A DNA stretch of 11,160 nt from Clostridiales bacterium UBA1316 (lineage in GTDB: Bacteria > Bacillota > Clostridia > Oscillospirales > Oscillospiraceae). Made by a program: the position numbers and the translations under genes. The notes under the pieces are model-generated. The model was not told the DNA's origin. It made no database searches and worked only from the letters and a program-made list of their open reading frames with translations. The stretch spans positions 4,168 through 15,327 of the forward strand of contig DBTM01000047.1 of assembly GCA_002307055.1 (NCBI GenBank). Reading direction: 5' to 3'. Each line of letters begins with the position of its first letter. Positions within the stretch are counted from its first letter, which is position 1. Shown in pieces: positions 1-7,403 of this stretch.

Positions 1-25
1 GGGGGTAGAAAGAAAGGTGTTGAAA

Positions 26-1519
26 ATGGCTCAAATACAATACATCAAGCATCTTTATGAGAATAAAGAAAAGTCTTTGCGAGAGATCGCCCGAATTACG
101 GAAATGAGCTTTCAGACGGTGCAGAAATACGCCGCCCGGGATGACTGGAATGCCAATTCTCTGCCGAACACGGACGCCGAAAACTATCCAGTGTTGGGAA
201 AATACATACCAATCATCGACAAGATCCTCGAAGACGACAGGCGAGCGCCCAGAAAGCAACGCCACACAGCGCAGCGCATCTACACAAGGCTTCAGGAAGA
301 ACAAAGCTACAACGGTAGCTACAGCAGCGTCAAGGAATACATACGAAAGAAGAAAATGCTGGCTACCGATGATCCAGTCGGATATCTTCCGCTGGGGCAA
401 CCCCAGGCTCACGCTCAGGTGGACTTTGGTGAATTCCATTACAACGATATGACCGGGGCAGACAAGCTTGGGTATGCTCTGACGCTGACGTTTCCATATT
501 CCAATATGGGCTTTACGCAGGTCTTTCCCTCGCAGAATCAGGAGTGCCTGCTTGAAGGGATGAAGCGGATATTTCTCCATATCGGCGGCGTTCCTGTCAG
601 GATCCGGGCCGACAATATGACAACCGCCGTGGCACATGTTCTCAAGGGCGCAGAGCGCGAACTGACAGATGGATTCACCAGGTTCATGCTGCATTATCGT
701 TTCCAAGCGGATTTTTGCAATCCCGCCTCCGGCAACGAAAAAGGTAATGTCGAGAACAAGGTCGGCTACAGTCGGCGCAATTACTTCGTTCCCGTGCCTA
801 TCATTACTGACTTCAACAGCTTCAACGAGGAATTATGGACTCGCTGCGAAGCGGACGGAAAACGTTTGCACTACAAGCGAAAAGTACCACTCGCTGAGCT
901 TTGGGAGGAGGAACGCCGGAAATTGCTGTTCCTACCCGAATATGAATACCAGGTTTTTCGATATGAATCCGTGCGCGTCAACAATTATGGATTTGTATCC
1001 ATAGAGACCAACAGCTACGGGCTCTCACCGACGTTTGCTGGTCAGACGGCGCAGGCAAAGATATATTTTGACCGCATTGAGCTGTACTACGACCATTTGC
1101 TGCTGAAGACATATCCGCGCAGCTACGAGAGAAACACCGAAGTCCTTGACTGGACGCAGTACCTTGGGGTACTTTGCAAAAAACCCGGCGCTGTAGAGCA
1201 CACACGTTTTTCAACCAGCTTCCAAAGCTCTGGAGGGAGCACCTGCTATCGGTGCATGGCAAGGGAACGTAAAAGTGCGTTGATGCTCCTTAAAGAAATT
1301 GTGGATGACGGTAATTCCAAGCTCTGTGATGAAGCTATCTCCTTCGCCGGAGAATGCGGTCGGACAGACGAGGCCAGTATCCGCCAGTGTTACTACATGC
1401 TTTCCAAGAAGGAATATCACCCGCAGCCGCTGCTGATTACAGTCGCCGCGCCGCTCTTGAACTACAATCCCGATCTTGTGTCCTATGACAGCCTGACGGG
1501 AGGTGGCGCGAATGGATAG
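26..1519 (+). CDS. istA: IS21-family transposase IstA
   Basis: This is the DDE transposase that cuts and joins the ends of the IS21-type element. The N-terminal 45 residues contain a helix-turn-helix (LREIARITEMSFQTVQKYAA) that would bind the element ends. The integrase-like catalytic core follows, with candidate acidic residues in QVDFGEF (Asp about 133), RADNMTT (Asp about 196) and KGNVENKV (Glu about 243). The length of about 497 residues is normal for the family and no frameshift is visible. I chose the ATG at 26 because an AGAAAGG ribosome site lies about 8 bases upstream; an in-frame GTG at 17 is the alternative. The stop overlaps the istB start by 8 bases, which suggests translational coupling. 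The protein looks intact even though its partner gene is truncated. Confidence 0.93.
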   Translation: MAQIQYIKHLYENKEKSLREIARITEMSFQTVQKYAARDDWNANSLPNTDAENYPVLGKYIPIIDKILEDDRRAPRKQRHTAQRIYTRLQEEQSYNGSYSSVKEYIRKKKMLATDDPVGYLPLGQPQAHAQVDFGEFHYNDMTGADKLGYALTLTFPYSNMGFTQVFPSQNQECLLEGMKRIFLHIGGVPVRIRADNMTTAVAHVLKGAERELTDGFTRFMLHYRFQADFCNPASGNEKGNVENKVGYSRRNYFVPVPIITDFNSFNEELWTRCEADGKRLHYKRKVPLAELWEEERRKLLFLPEYEYQVFRYESVRVNNYGFVSIETNSYGLSPTFAGQTAQAKIYFDRIELYYDHLLLKTYPRSYERNTEVLDWTQYLGVLCKKPGAVEHTRFSTSFQSSGGSTCYRCMARERKSALMLLKEIVDDGNSKLCDEAISFAGECGRTDEASIRQCYYMLSKKEYHPQPLLITVAAPLLNYNPDLVSYDSLTGGGANG

Positions 1520-1778
1520 GCAGCTTGAAGTACGGATGAGGAAGCTGAAGCTGGGCGGACTCGCCAAAGACTGGCGCTCTGTTCAATTCTGTGATCCTGA
1601 ACAGTATCTGAGCGACTTGCTTGATCTGGAGCTTAAAGAACGTGATGCCAACCGCATCAACAGAATGGTTAAAATGGCGGGATTCAGTGTCGTTAAAACA
1701 CTAGACGATTTTGTCTGGGACAACGGTATTGTAGAACTCCCGAACGGTCTGACACAACACGGATATGCGTCTTCATAA
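1512..1778 (+). pseudogene. istB: Truncated IS21 helper ATPase IstB (N-terminal fragment)
   Basis: IstB is the AAA+ ATPase that assembles on DNA and directs the IstA transposase; full proteins have about 250 residues. Only 88 codons remain here. The fragment keeps the helical N-terminal region (LKLGGLAKDWRSV, then LDLELKERDANRINRM and the segment VKTLDDFVWDNGIVELPNGLTQ) but ends in the unrelated tail HGYASS. The Walker A loop expected shortly downstream is absent, as is everything after it. The ATG at 1512 has a GGGAGGTGG ribosome site about 6 bases upstream and overlaps the istA stop. The loss of the remainder indicates a deletion or recombination at about 1757. The fragment cannot have ATPase activity. 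Confidence 0.88.
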
Positions 1779-1833
1779 CGCCGCCTCGCTTCTTTAGGTC
1801 TTTTCTTATCATGGTAACATCATCTCCGCCCCA

Positions 1834-1862
1834 ATTGTAGCACGTCTGTCGCATAACGTCAA
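1834..1862 (-). promoter_or_regulatory. Consensus sigma-A promoter pointing into the IS21 remnant
   Basis: On the minus strand, TTGACG (1862-1857) and TACAAT (1839-1834) are separated by exactly 17 bases, close to the ideal housekeeping promoter. Transcription would start near 1827 and run toward 1780. Downstream lie a GCGGAG sequence, an ATG at 1812 with the frame MIRKDLKKRGGVMKTH, and a GAGGCGG site 4 bases before an in-frame ATG at 1776. No gene follows, because the frame enters the IS. The promoter appears to be orphaned. Function is inferred from sequence only. Confidence 0.55.
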
Positions 1863-1875
1863 GAAAAATATGTAA

Positions 1876-1899
1876 AAGAACGCGGATTTCCGCGTTCTT
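1876..1899. terminator. 10-bp hairpin, possible bidirectional terminator
   Basis: AAGAACGCGG and CCGCGTTCTT form a perfect 10-bp stem around a 4-base loop. On the plus strand a T-rich stretch (about 1905-1922) follows at a short distance; on the minus strand TTTACATATTTTTC follows closely. It could end transcription from istA/istB or from a minus-strand gene ending at 1905. The absence of an immediate long T-run lowers confidence in strong termination. Confidence 0.5.
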
Positions 1900-1904
1900 A
1901 AAGA

Positions 1905-2030
1905 TTATTTTTTCTTCTTTTTGATAATTTGCTCTGCTAACTGTAAAAGTCAGGGCACAACGCCGACATTCACAGCTGCTTCATCAGTCTGATATTCTAA
2001 TTCTTTAGAGTATAGATAAGCGGAAAGAAG
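1905..2030 (-). pseudogene. Possible decayed C-terminal gene tail (low confidence)
   Basis: On the minus strand a frame reads AYLYSKELEYQTDEAAVNVG, then VVP, a TGA (1952-1950), then LLQLAEQIIKKKKK and a TAA at 1907-1905. The lysine-rich ending directly before a hairpin, itself followed by a minus-strand promoter, is what the end of one gene and the start of the next would look like. The internal stop and the perfect terminator palindrome upstream (2024-2055) argue that any gene here is dead. I do not recognise a family. Chance open frame is a serious alternative. Confidence 0.2.
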
Positions 2031-2055
2031 CCCCCTCTTTTGAGGGGGCTTCTTT
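2024..2055. terminator. Strong hairpin terminator (14-bp perfect stem)
   Basis: AAAGAAGCCCCCTC pairs perfectly with GAGGGGGCTTCTTT around a TTTT loop. The stem carries T-rich 3' ends on both strands, so it could insulate in both directions. It shields the SLH gene at 2162 from transcription coming from the IS21 side. The T-tract after the stem is short and then reads ATA. Confidence 0.75.
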
Positions 2056-2108
2056 ATAGACTCTTCCCGAAAGATGTTTTCCTGCTTTAAACGACCGTAA
2101 CAAAGTAC

Positions 2109-2137
2109 TTTCCATATCGAAATATGTATGATATAAT
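2109..2137 (+). promoter_or_regulatory. Promoter of the 364-residue SLH protein gene
   Basis: TTTCCA (2109-2114) and TATAAT (2132-2137) are separated by 17 bases. The -10 box matches the consensus perfectly, while the -35 box matches at four of six positions. The start point would be near 2144, giving a very short leader of about 18 bases before the ATG at 2162. The ribosome site in that leader (AAAGCGAG) is weak. Confidence 0.6.
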
Positions 2138-2161
2138 AATAATGAAAGCGAGTGATGCCTG

Positions 2162-3256
2162 ATGAAAAAGTTTGTTACGATGATTTTATGCAGTGTACTT
2201 ATAGTCTCTGTGCTTGCTACAAGCGCTTCAGCCGCAAGCGGGCTACAGAACTTTCAAAAAACTGTGATATATGCGGATCAGTTTGCGGATGTGCAATCAG
2301 GAAGCTGGTATTATAACAGCGTAGCCAGTGCTTATGCATATGGTTTGATGAATGGGTTGACAAACAGTCAATTTTCACCGACTGACAATATTCAGTTGTC
2401 GCAGGCAATAACTATGGCTGCCAGACTGCACAGCATTTATTATGACGATAAAACTGTATTCACAAACAGTTCACCGTGGTATACCAATTATGTCCAATAT
2501 GCTATTGATAATGGTATAATAACAAAAGGTCAATTTGCTGATTATACGGCGTACGCGACACGCGCCGAATTTGCTCAAATTTTTGCCAATGCATTTCCCA
2601 CGGAAGCTCTGGATGTTAAAAACATTATTGCAGATGGAGCGATACCGGACGTAGATGCAGATAAAGCCATATATAAGCTGTTTCGTGCCGGCGTCATGAC
2701 AGGGAAAACATCAACGGGTTTGTTTTATCCGAATGATAATATTCAGCGCAACGAAGCGGCAGCTGTTGTCACACGAATGGCAGATCAAACACTGCGTGTC
2801 AGCGTTACCCTGACAAGCCAACAAGGTGGCGATATCTCAAGCGGAAGCAGCGCAACCGATCTGAAAAATAAAGTGAACTCAGCCAAGGATGCCGCAGCTA
2901 CTGCTATTACCAGTTTTTCGGCAGCAAAAGCATATTATCAATCTGTCGTCAGCGCTGGCGACCCGATAACAATTGCAGTTTACACCGACGCGATGTATAA
3001 AACGCTTCAAAGCACGATGACAGCAGCACAAGCTTGTTCTACCGACGCAAAAATTTCCATATCGCTGTGTGAAGGGAATACGAAACTGGATAAAGTGAGT
3101 GCCGATTTGGAAAAAGTCGTATTGTGCTGTGACGAAGCGACAAAAGCGATCCCTACAATATCACAAGCGCCGGCGACAGGTGATTGGGCCATTGTTGAAC
3201 AATATTTAAACCTTTGCGGCAGCACAATCACAGATGCACTGAAGGATCTGGGCTAA
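2162..3256 (+). CDS. Exported S-layer-homology (SLH) domain protein
   Basis: This predicted secreted protein is held on the cell wall by SLH repeats, which in Gram-positive bacteria bind pyruvylated secondary wall polymers. Residues 1-24 form a signal peptide (MKK, hydrophobic core, likely cleavage after SASA). Three SLH-like repeats follow at about 41-91 (FADV...WYYNSVASAYAYGLMNG...FSPTDNIQLSQA), 99-145 (PWYTNYVQYAIDNGII...TRAEFAQIFA) and 158-208 (IPDVDADKAIYKLFRAGVMTG...FYPNDNIQRNEAAAVVTRM). The remaining 150 residues are alanine-rich, probably helical, and include five cysteines, unusual for an exported wall protein; I recognise no domain there. The gene has its own promoter and terminator, so it is monocistronic. 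Its function beyond wall attachment is unknown. The next gene also encodes an SLH protein, suggesting a small cell-surface locus. Confidence 0.88.
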   Translation: MKKFVTMILCSVLIVSVLATSASAASGLQNFQKTVIYADQFADVQSGSWYYNSVASAYAYGLMNGLTNSQFSPTDNIQLSQAITMAARLHSIYYDDKTVFTNSSPWYTNYVQYAIDNGIITKGQFADYTAYATRAEFAQIFANAFPTEALDVKNIIADGAIPDVDADKAIYKLFRAGVMTGKTSTGLFYPNDNIQRNEAAAVVTRMADQTLRVSVTLTSQQGGDISSGSSATDLKNKVNSAKDAAATAITSFSAAKAYYQSVVSAGDPITIAVYTDAMYKTLQSTMTAAQACSTDAKISISLCEGNTKLDKVSADLEKVVLCCDEATKAIPTISQAPATGDWAIVEQYLNLCGSTITDALKDLG

Positions 3257-3299
3257 GCTGATCTAGGGCATCCAAAAGAACTGACATAAGATAAACAGA

Positions 3300-3331
3300 C
3301 ACCCCCGCTTAAAATGCGGGGGTGCTTTTTT
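3300..3331 (+). terminator. Intrinsic terminator after the first SLH gene
   Basis: CACCCCCGC and GCGGGGGTG form a 9-bp GC-rich stem with a 7-base loop, followed by C and then six T residues. It lies 44 bases after the SLH gene stop. This is a textbook Rho-independent terminator. Confidence 0.9.
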
Positions 3332-3374
3332 AAAAACTAATTTAGGCAATAAATTGCAGATCGTTAACAGAAGC

Positions 3375-3407
3375 TTAACAAATGAAAAATAAGCTTTATA
3401 GTATAAT
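3375..3407 (+). promoter_or_regulatory. Promoter region of the 942-residue SLH protein gene
   Basis: TTAACA (3375-3380) lies 16 bases before TATAGT (3397-3402); a perfect TATAAT at 3402-3407 overlaps it but would sit 21 bases from the same -35 box. Which -10 box is used cannot be decided by eye. A second TTAACA occurs at 3364-3369. The leader would be about 85-95 bases, purine-rich, ending in AGGAGG at 3489-3494, seven bases before the start codon. Confidence 0.5.
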
Positions 3408-3500
3408 TAGTTTGTAAAGATGTACAAAACGAATAGAACACTGTAATATATAAAGAAGAAAAAGAAGAGACAATACAGAACGATATTAGGAGGAATAAAT

Positions 3501-6329
3501 ATGGACAAAAACAGAAAGATCCTCGCACTGGTCCTTGTTGTCTGTATGGCGTTAAGTCTCGCACCGGTGACAAACGCAAAATACACCGATGATTATAAAA
3601 TAAAATACGGCACGGCGGTCGGGGTTATGACCGGAATTGGTGCAATTAACGGGAAACCGAGCGGTAGCTTTGACCCAACCGGTCTTGTGACGCGAGCTGA
3701 AGCCGCGAAACTGGTCACCCTTGCTATCCTGGGTCCGGCGCTTGCTAAGACATTGCCGCAGTATCCTGCGACATTCAGTGATGTACCCGCTACACACTGG
3801 GCCGCCACCTATATAGGCTATCTAGTTCTTACGGGTATAGTCAGCGGGCGCGGTAATGGAAAATTTGATCCGAATGGTAATGTTACTGCCGCTGAACTGG
3901 CCAAGATGATGCTCTGTGCTGCTGGATACGGCAAAAACAATGAGTATGCCGGTTCTTTTTGGGAAAACAATGTCCTCACCGATGCTTTCAGCAACGCTAT
4001 TTTTAGCGCTGAAATAGATATCAATAAGCCGACTACCCGTGAGGAAGCTGCTCTTTACGTATTCAACGCGCTTATGAATGTGGTCAAAGTGTTGTATTCC
4101 AAGACACTTAATGTGTATAATCGAAGCACAGACGCAAATAACGATGGTATAACAATCGCAATAGCCGTTTATAGTATGATGACAAAGAAGGGTATTATAA
4201 CCGGTACTACCGCCACCGGGCAGAAAGGTATGACATTAGCAGTAGCCACGATACCGACGACTGGGTCGAATGCGGGCGAGATCACAAAGCTTGAAACTTC
4301 GGATGTACGATATGCCTGCACAACAGCGGCAAAACAGATTGGTACTGTTGTAAAAATTTATTATAAAGACGCCGATACAGTGTATTACATGGAGACATTG
4401 TCAAAATCAGTTACGTCGCTTTTAGGATCGACAGCATCAATGCTTTCGTATACAACACTTTTTGGTTCAGCCACAGCCGCCCCTTATGCTGTTAACGCCA
4501 CGGCAAATTATAAAAAAGTAACCGTTGACACTTATGTTGGCTTTACAGCTGATGCTTTTAATAGCATTAGCAAATATCCTATAGGGACATATGCCATCTT
4601 CGGTGGGAATGTGGTCAGCTATGCCGCCTTTTCCGTAAGTTACATCGAGAAGGTTACGGCAATGAACGCAACCCCAGGTTCTGAATCTGTCACGGTAACA
4701 TCCGGAACCGTTATGTCGCATAATGCATCCAGTGATGTTGTCAATACGTATGATGGGCTCGCAGTCGGTGATACGGTCTCTGTTACACCCGCAGGATCGA
4801 TGTTTTACATAGAGAAGACATCCACAGCCCAAGGTACAATATCGCAATATTTCTCCTCAACCTCCACATATATACTTGGCGGCAAAAATTATGTTAAGTC
4901 AAGTGCGATTGATTTTCTTAACACAGGTTTCGCGGATATGACAATTGCAGATTATGGCGTAACGAAATACACGCTCTATCTTGATGCCAACGGTATGGTT
5001 TACGGCTTGGAACGAGCCACCTCCGCAGCTAGCAATGTTGTATATGCCGTAGCAAAAGCATACCAGTCAGGATCAGCATACGATACTGCGACCTGGAGTG
5101 TTCAGGCTGTTGATTCGACCGGTGCAGCTGTTATATATAACGTCGGTAACGGAACCGGCACCGCAGGAGCAATTAATCCCAGCATCGCGACACAAGCCGG
5201 ATTTTACAGGGTTGTGGTTGATACCCAAGGCAAAGCGACTTTCTATGCTGTTGCCACTGCTGATCTCGTCCAAAGTTCTATCGCCAGCACTGTGTCTAAA
5301 ACAGATTTTGAAAACGGCGCTGTCGGCGGCAATATTTATTTTTATGCACCGGACATTCAATTTATTTACGTCTCCGGGCTCGGCTCGGCGTTAAAGATAA
5401 CGAAGGTTACCGGTGTTACCGCTGCAGCCGGTAGTATCCTGAAAGATATTACAGCAGCGGACGGAACGCTTCATCTAAACGCAATGCTGTATTTTGATGA
5501 TAGCACTTCTACAAACAAATCAATAATCACGGTCATAATCCCTCATGAATACGAGAGACCGAGCTCGACAGGTACAGAGTTGCTCTACCTCCCGTCGACT
5601 GATCATTATAATTCCGCGATTCCCGTTTCGTCTAATGCTGACGGATATACATACAAAGCTTATATAGATGGTTCGGCGATATCGATCAGAGCCGACAGAT
5701 CCAACATGACGGGAATAGCCGGCAAATTTGTAAACTATACTGTTAACGCTGATGGCCTGTACACAATCGGCAGTGTGATTGACCCGTCTGACGCAATAGT
5801 CTACGGTGCGAAACTTGATAAGAACTCAATCTTCAAAGGCATTATTGCGCTGCATTCTACTGCTGGAGCTGCCGTTGTCGACCTGTTCACCGATCCGGAG
5901 GACTGTTCTTCGATAAAAAGTGTTTCAGACATGGAAGCGCTGACAGAGTCGAAAATATTCTATGTAGATTATGCAGTGGACGCAGCAACCAGCGTGATCA
6001 CTCAAATCTACATTACCTGTATCGCTGAAGAAACAATAACCATTCTCACACAGCCGAGCGACGTGACAGCTTCTGTCGGGGCTTCTGCAACCTTGACGGC
6101 TGCGGCTGCTGTCACTAATTCTGGACCGCTGAGTTATCAGTGGTATTCTAATACATCAAAATCAAACACCGGTTCGGGTGTAGCGATAATAAGCGGAGCG
6201 ACCGACGCATCCTATGCGGCGCCGACAACCATCGCCGGAACAAAGTACTATATCTGTATGGTATCCTCACCGAATGCCAGAACTGAATTGTCTGAACCAG
6301 CTGCTGTAACAGTTATCCCGACAGCCTAA
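3501..6329 (+). CDS. Large S-layer-like protein with SLH repeats and C-terminal Ig-like domain
   Basis: This is a 942-residue exported surface protein, probably a structural S-layer or other cell-wall protein. Residues 1-26 are a signal peptide (MDKNRK, hydrophobic core, cleavage near TNA). SLH-type repeats follow at about 30-76 (AVGVMTGI...FDPTGLVTRAEAAKLV) and 92-142 (FSDVPATHWAATYIGYLVLTGIVSGRGNGKFDPNGNVTAAELAKMM), with a weaker third at about 150-195 (KPTTREEAALYVFNALMNV). The long middle is rich in Ala, Thr, Ser, Gly and Val and looks beta-rich, as in S-layer bodies; I recognise no enzyme motif. Residues 845-942 form an Ig-like domain (ILTQPSDVTASVGASATLTAAA, then SYQWYS and KYYICMVSS). 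The start is fixed by AGGAGG seven bases upstream. No clear terminator is seen after the stop; the next promoter begins 33 bases later. Confidence 0.9.
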   Translation: MDKNRKILALVLVVCMALSLAPVTNAKYTDDYKIKYGTAVGVMTGIGAINGKPSGSFDPTGLVTRAEAAKLVTLAILGPALAKTLPQYPATFSDVPATHWAATYIGYLVLTGIVSGRGNGKFDPNGNVTAAELAKMMLCAAGYGKNNEYAGSFWENNVLTDAFSNAIFSAEIDINKPTTREEAALYVFNALMNVVKVLYSKTLNVYNRSTDANNDGITIAIAVYSMMTKKGIITGTTATGQKGMTLAVATIPTTGSNAGEITKLETSDVRYACTTAAKQIGTVVKIYYKDADTVYYMETLSKSVTSLLGSTASMLSYTTLFGSATAAPYAVNATANYKKVTVDTYVGFTADAFNSISKYPIGTYAIFGGNVVSYAAFSVSYIEKVTAMNATPGSESVTVTSGTVMSHNASSDVVNTYDGLAVGDTVSVTPAGSMFYIEKTSTAQGTISQYFSSTSTYILGGKNYVKSSAIDFLNTGFADMTIADYGVTKYTLYLDANGMVYGLERATSAASNVVYAVAKAYQSGSAYDTATWSVQAVDSTGAAVIYNVGNGTGTAGAINPSIATQAGFYRVVVDTQGKATFYAVATADLVQSSIASTVSKTDFENGAVGGNIYFYAPDIQFIYVSGLGSALKITKVTGVTAAAGSILKDITAADGTLHLNAMLYFDDSTSTNKSIITVIIPHEYERPSSTGTELLYLPSTDHYNSAIPVSSNADGYTYKAYIDGSAISIRADRSNMTGIAGKFVNYTVNADGLYTIGSVIDPSDAIVYGAKLDKNSIFKGIIALHSTAGAAVVDLFTDPEDCSSIKSVSDMEALTESKIFYVDYAVDAATSVITQIYITCIAEETITILTQPSDVTASVGASATLTAAAAVTNSGPLSYQWYSNTSKSNTGSGVAIISGATDASYAAPTTIAGTKYYICMVSSPNARTELSEPAAVTVIPTA

Positions 6330-6362
6330 AGCGTCCCCGCCCCTGAACCAACTGTTCAACTC

Positions 6363-6391
6363 TTGACACGTATCCGCCGAAATGATAATAT
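6363..6391 (+). promoter_or_regulatory. Promoter of the cysE-cysS T-box operon
   Basis: A perfect TTGACA (6363-6368) and TAATAT (6386-6391) are separated by 17 bases. Transcription would begin near 6398, just before the T-box leader. Confidence 0.75.
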
Positions 6392-6397
6392 ACTGGT

Positions 6398-6670
6398 ACT
6401 GTGATGAACGGAAAGAGTAGAACATATGAAATCATCAGAGAGGGCCTGCCGACGGCGCTAAGCAGCCGCGGATGAAAGCGGGCCTTGACGATAATGTTCG
6501 AAGGTGCGTCCCGGAGCAGGGAGCTGTAACAGCTTCCGTATTGGCTGCGTTAAAGCCGCTGAGGCATCCTGAGAAAAAAACAGGGTGTAAATAAGAGTGG
6601 AACCGCGGTAGATAACCGCCTCTTGTGGCATATAATTGTTAAACGCAATTATATCTCACAAGAGGCGGTT
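6398..6670 (+). ncRNA. T-box riboswitch, tRNA-Cys-responsive
   Basis: The leader binds uncharged tRNA and lets RNA polymerase read through a terminator into cysE-cysS. The conserved T-box sequence AGAGTGGAACCGCGG is at 6594-6608. A Stem I region is visible, with AGTAGAAC, AGAGAGGGCC and GGATGAAAGCGGGCC elements between about 6410 and 6515. The most likely specifier codon is TGC at 6505-6507, in GAAGGTGCGTCC. The TGGA in the T-box (6598-6601) would pair with a tRNA ending in UCCA; tRNA-Cys is known to have U at the discriminator position. The overlapping codon GGT (Gly, which also has U73) is the only real rival, and the downstream genes decide for Cys. The start is estimated from the promoter. 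Confidence 0.92.
6614..6670 (+). terminator. T-box regulatory terminator
   Basis: AACCGCCTCTTGTG (6614-6627) pairs perfectly with CACAAGAGGCGGTT (6657-6670), followed by TTT. Inside the loop a second perfect pairing, ATATAATTG with CAATTATAT (6630-6654), extends the stem, giving an unusually long, nearly continuous hairpin. The 5' arm begins six bases after the T-box motif. Formation of this hairpin should compete with the antiterminator stabilised by uncharged tRNA. Confidence 0.88.
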
Positions 6671-6737
6671 TTAAGTTTCAATGCAGGCTGACTCAGCAGT
6701 CTGAGGCGTTTATATTTTTAGGAAGGGATGGTATAAT

Positions 6738-7388
6738 ATGTTCAGGCGCCTGGGTGAAACGATTAATGCGTATAAAGCCCGCGACCCGGCTGCACGGAAT
6801 ACCCTTGAGGTTCTGCTTTTATATCCCGGCTTGCATGCGACAATAAACCATAGGCTCGCGCATTGGTTTTACAGGCATAAAATACTATTTCCTGCCCGCT
6901 GTGTGTCGCAGTGGACACGCTTTTGGACCGGTATCGAAATCCACCCCGGTGCCGAAATTGGGCGCAGGTTTGTCATTGATCACGGTATGGGTATTGTCAT
7001 TGGAGAGACGACAGAAATCGGCGACGATGTACTCATCTATCAGGGTGTGACACTCGGCGGAACAGGTAAAGATAAAGGAAAGCGTCACCCGACACTCGGG
7101 AATAACGTGATGGTGGGAAGCGGCGCTAAGGTGCTCGGCCCTTTTAAGGTCGGCGATAATTCCAGAATCGCAGCAAACGCAGTGGTACTGAGCGAAGTGC
7201 CGCCGAATTCAACAGCCGTAGGCGTCCCTGCCCGCGTCGTCAGCATCGCCGGTGTCAAAGTCAATTTTGCGGGCGAGGTGGACCAGATCAGCGTCACCGA
7301 TCCTGTTGCCATTGAGCTCTCAGCGCTGTCAGAACAGGTTCAAATACTCGAAAGTCTTATACAAGAGCGTCAGAATCATATGAAATAA
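6738..7388 (+). CDS. cysE: Serine O-acetyltransferase
   Basis: This cytosolic enzyme transfers acetyl from acetyl-CoA to L-serine, giving O-acetylserine, the carbon backbone for cysteine. The 216-residue protein is the short form common in Gram-positive bacteria, lacking much of the N-terminal helical part of the E. coli enzyme (273 residues). The catalytic pair is visible: Asp16 in RDPAARN and His82 in IDHGMGIVIGE, 66 residues apart exactly as Asp92 and His158 in E. coli. His117 in GKRHPTLGNN matches the third active-site histidine. Hexapeptide repeats of a left-handed beta-helix run from about 65 to 165. GGAAGGG lies ten bases before the ATG. Expression is controlled by the T-box upstream. 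cysS starts only 3-15 bases after the stop, so the two form one operon. Confidence 0.95.
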   Translation: MFRRLGETINAYKARDPAARNTLEVLLLYPGLHATINHRLAHWFYRHKILFPARCVSQWTRFWTGIEIHPGAEIGRRFVIDHGMGIVIGETTEIGDDVLIYQGVTLGGTGKDKGKRHPTLGNNVMVGSGAKVLGPFKVGDNSRIAANAVVLSEVPPNSTAVGVPARVVSIAGVKVNFAGEVDQISVTDPVAIELSALSEQVQILESLIQERQNHMK

Positions 7389-7403
7389 GGGATGACCATA
7401 ATT

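Larger units (their letters stand above)
1..1778 (+). mobile_element. IS21-family insertion sequence, partial
   Basis: An istA transposase gene is followed by an overlapping istB start, the two-gene layout that defines the IS21 family. The left terminal inverted repeat is not in the window, because istA begins at its very edge. On the right, the istB frame leaves the family pattern after the residues NGLTQ near position 1757 and stops at 1778, so most of istB and the right terminal repeat are missing. I could not identify a terminal repeat or target duplication. The element is probably immobile, since IS21 transposition normally needs the IstB ATPase. The exact right border is uncertain and could lie anywhere in about 1755-1780. 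Confidence 0.85.

Noticed and set aside
978..1567. Open frames on the minus strand inside istA (978-1262 and 1211-1567)
   Set aside because: They lie wholly or mostly opposite a clearly recognised transposase, show no family features and lack convincing ribosome sites.
2013..2023. An 11-base match, TAGATAAGCGG, shared with 10543-10553
   Set aside because: Too short and isolated; the flanking bases diverge at once, so chance is a sufficient explanation.
3540..3550. Cys15 in the signal peptide of the large SLH protein as a lipoprotein site
   Set aside because: The preceding residues (LVLVVC) do not fit the lipobox, and a conventional cleavage near TNA at residue 26 is more plausible.
4467..5394. 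Open frames in other frames inside the large SLH gene
   Set aside because: Low-complexity translations opposite or alongside a gene with a signal peptide, SLH repeats and strong ribosome site; best explained as shadows.
7392..7403. Earlier ATG at 7392 as the cysS start
   Set aside because: The AAGGG ribosome site would abut this codon, and known CysRS proteins usually begin near MIKLYNT, encoded from 7404.
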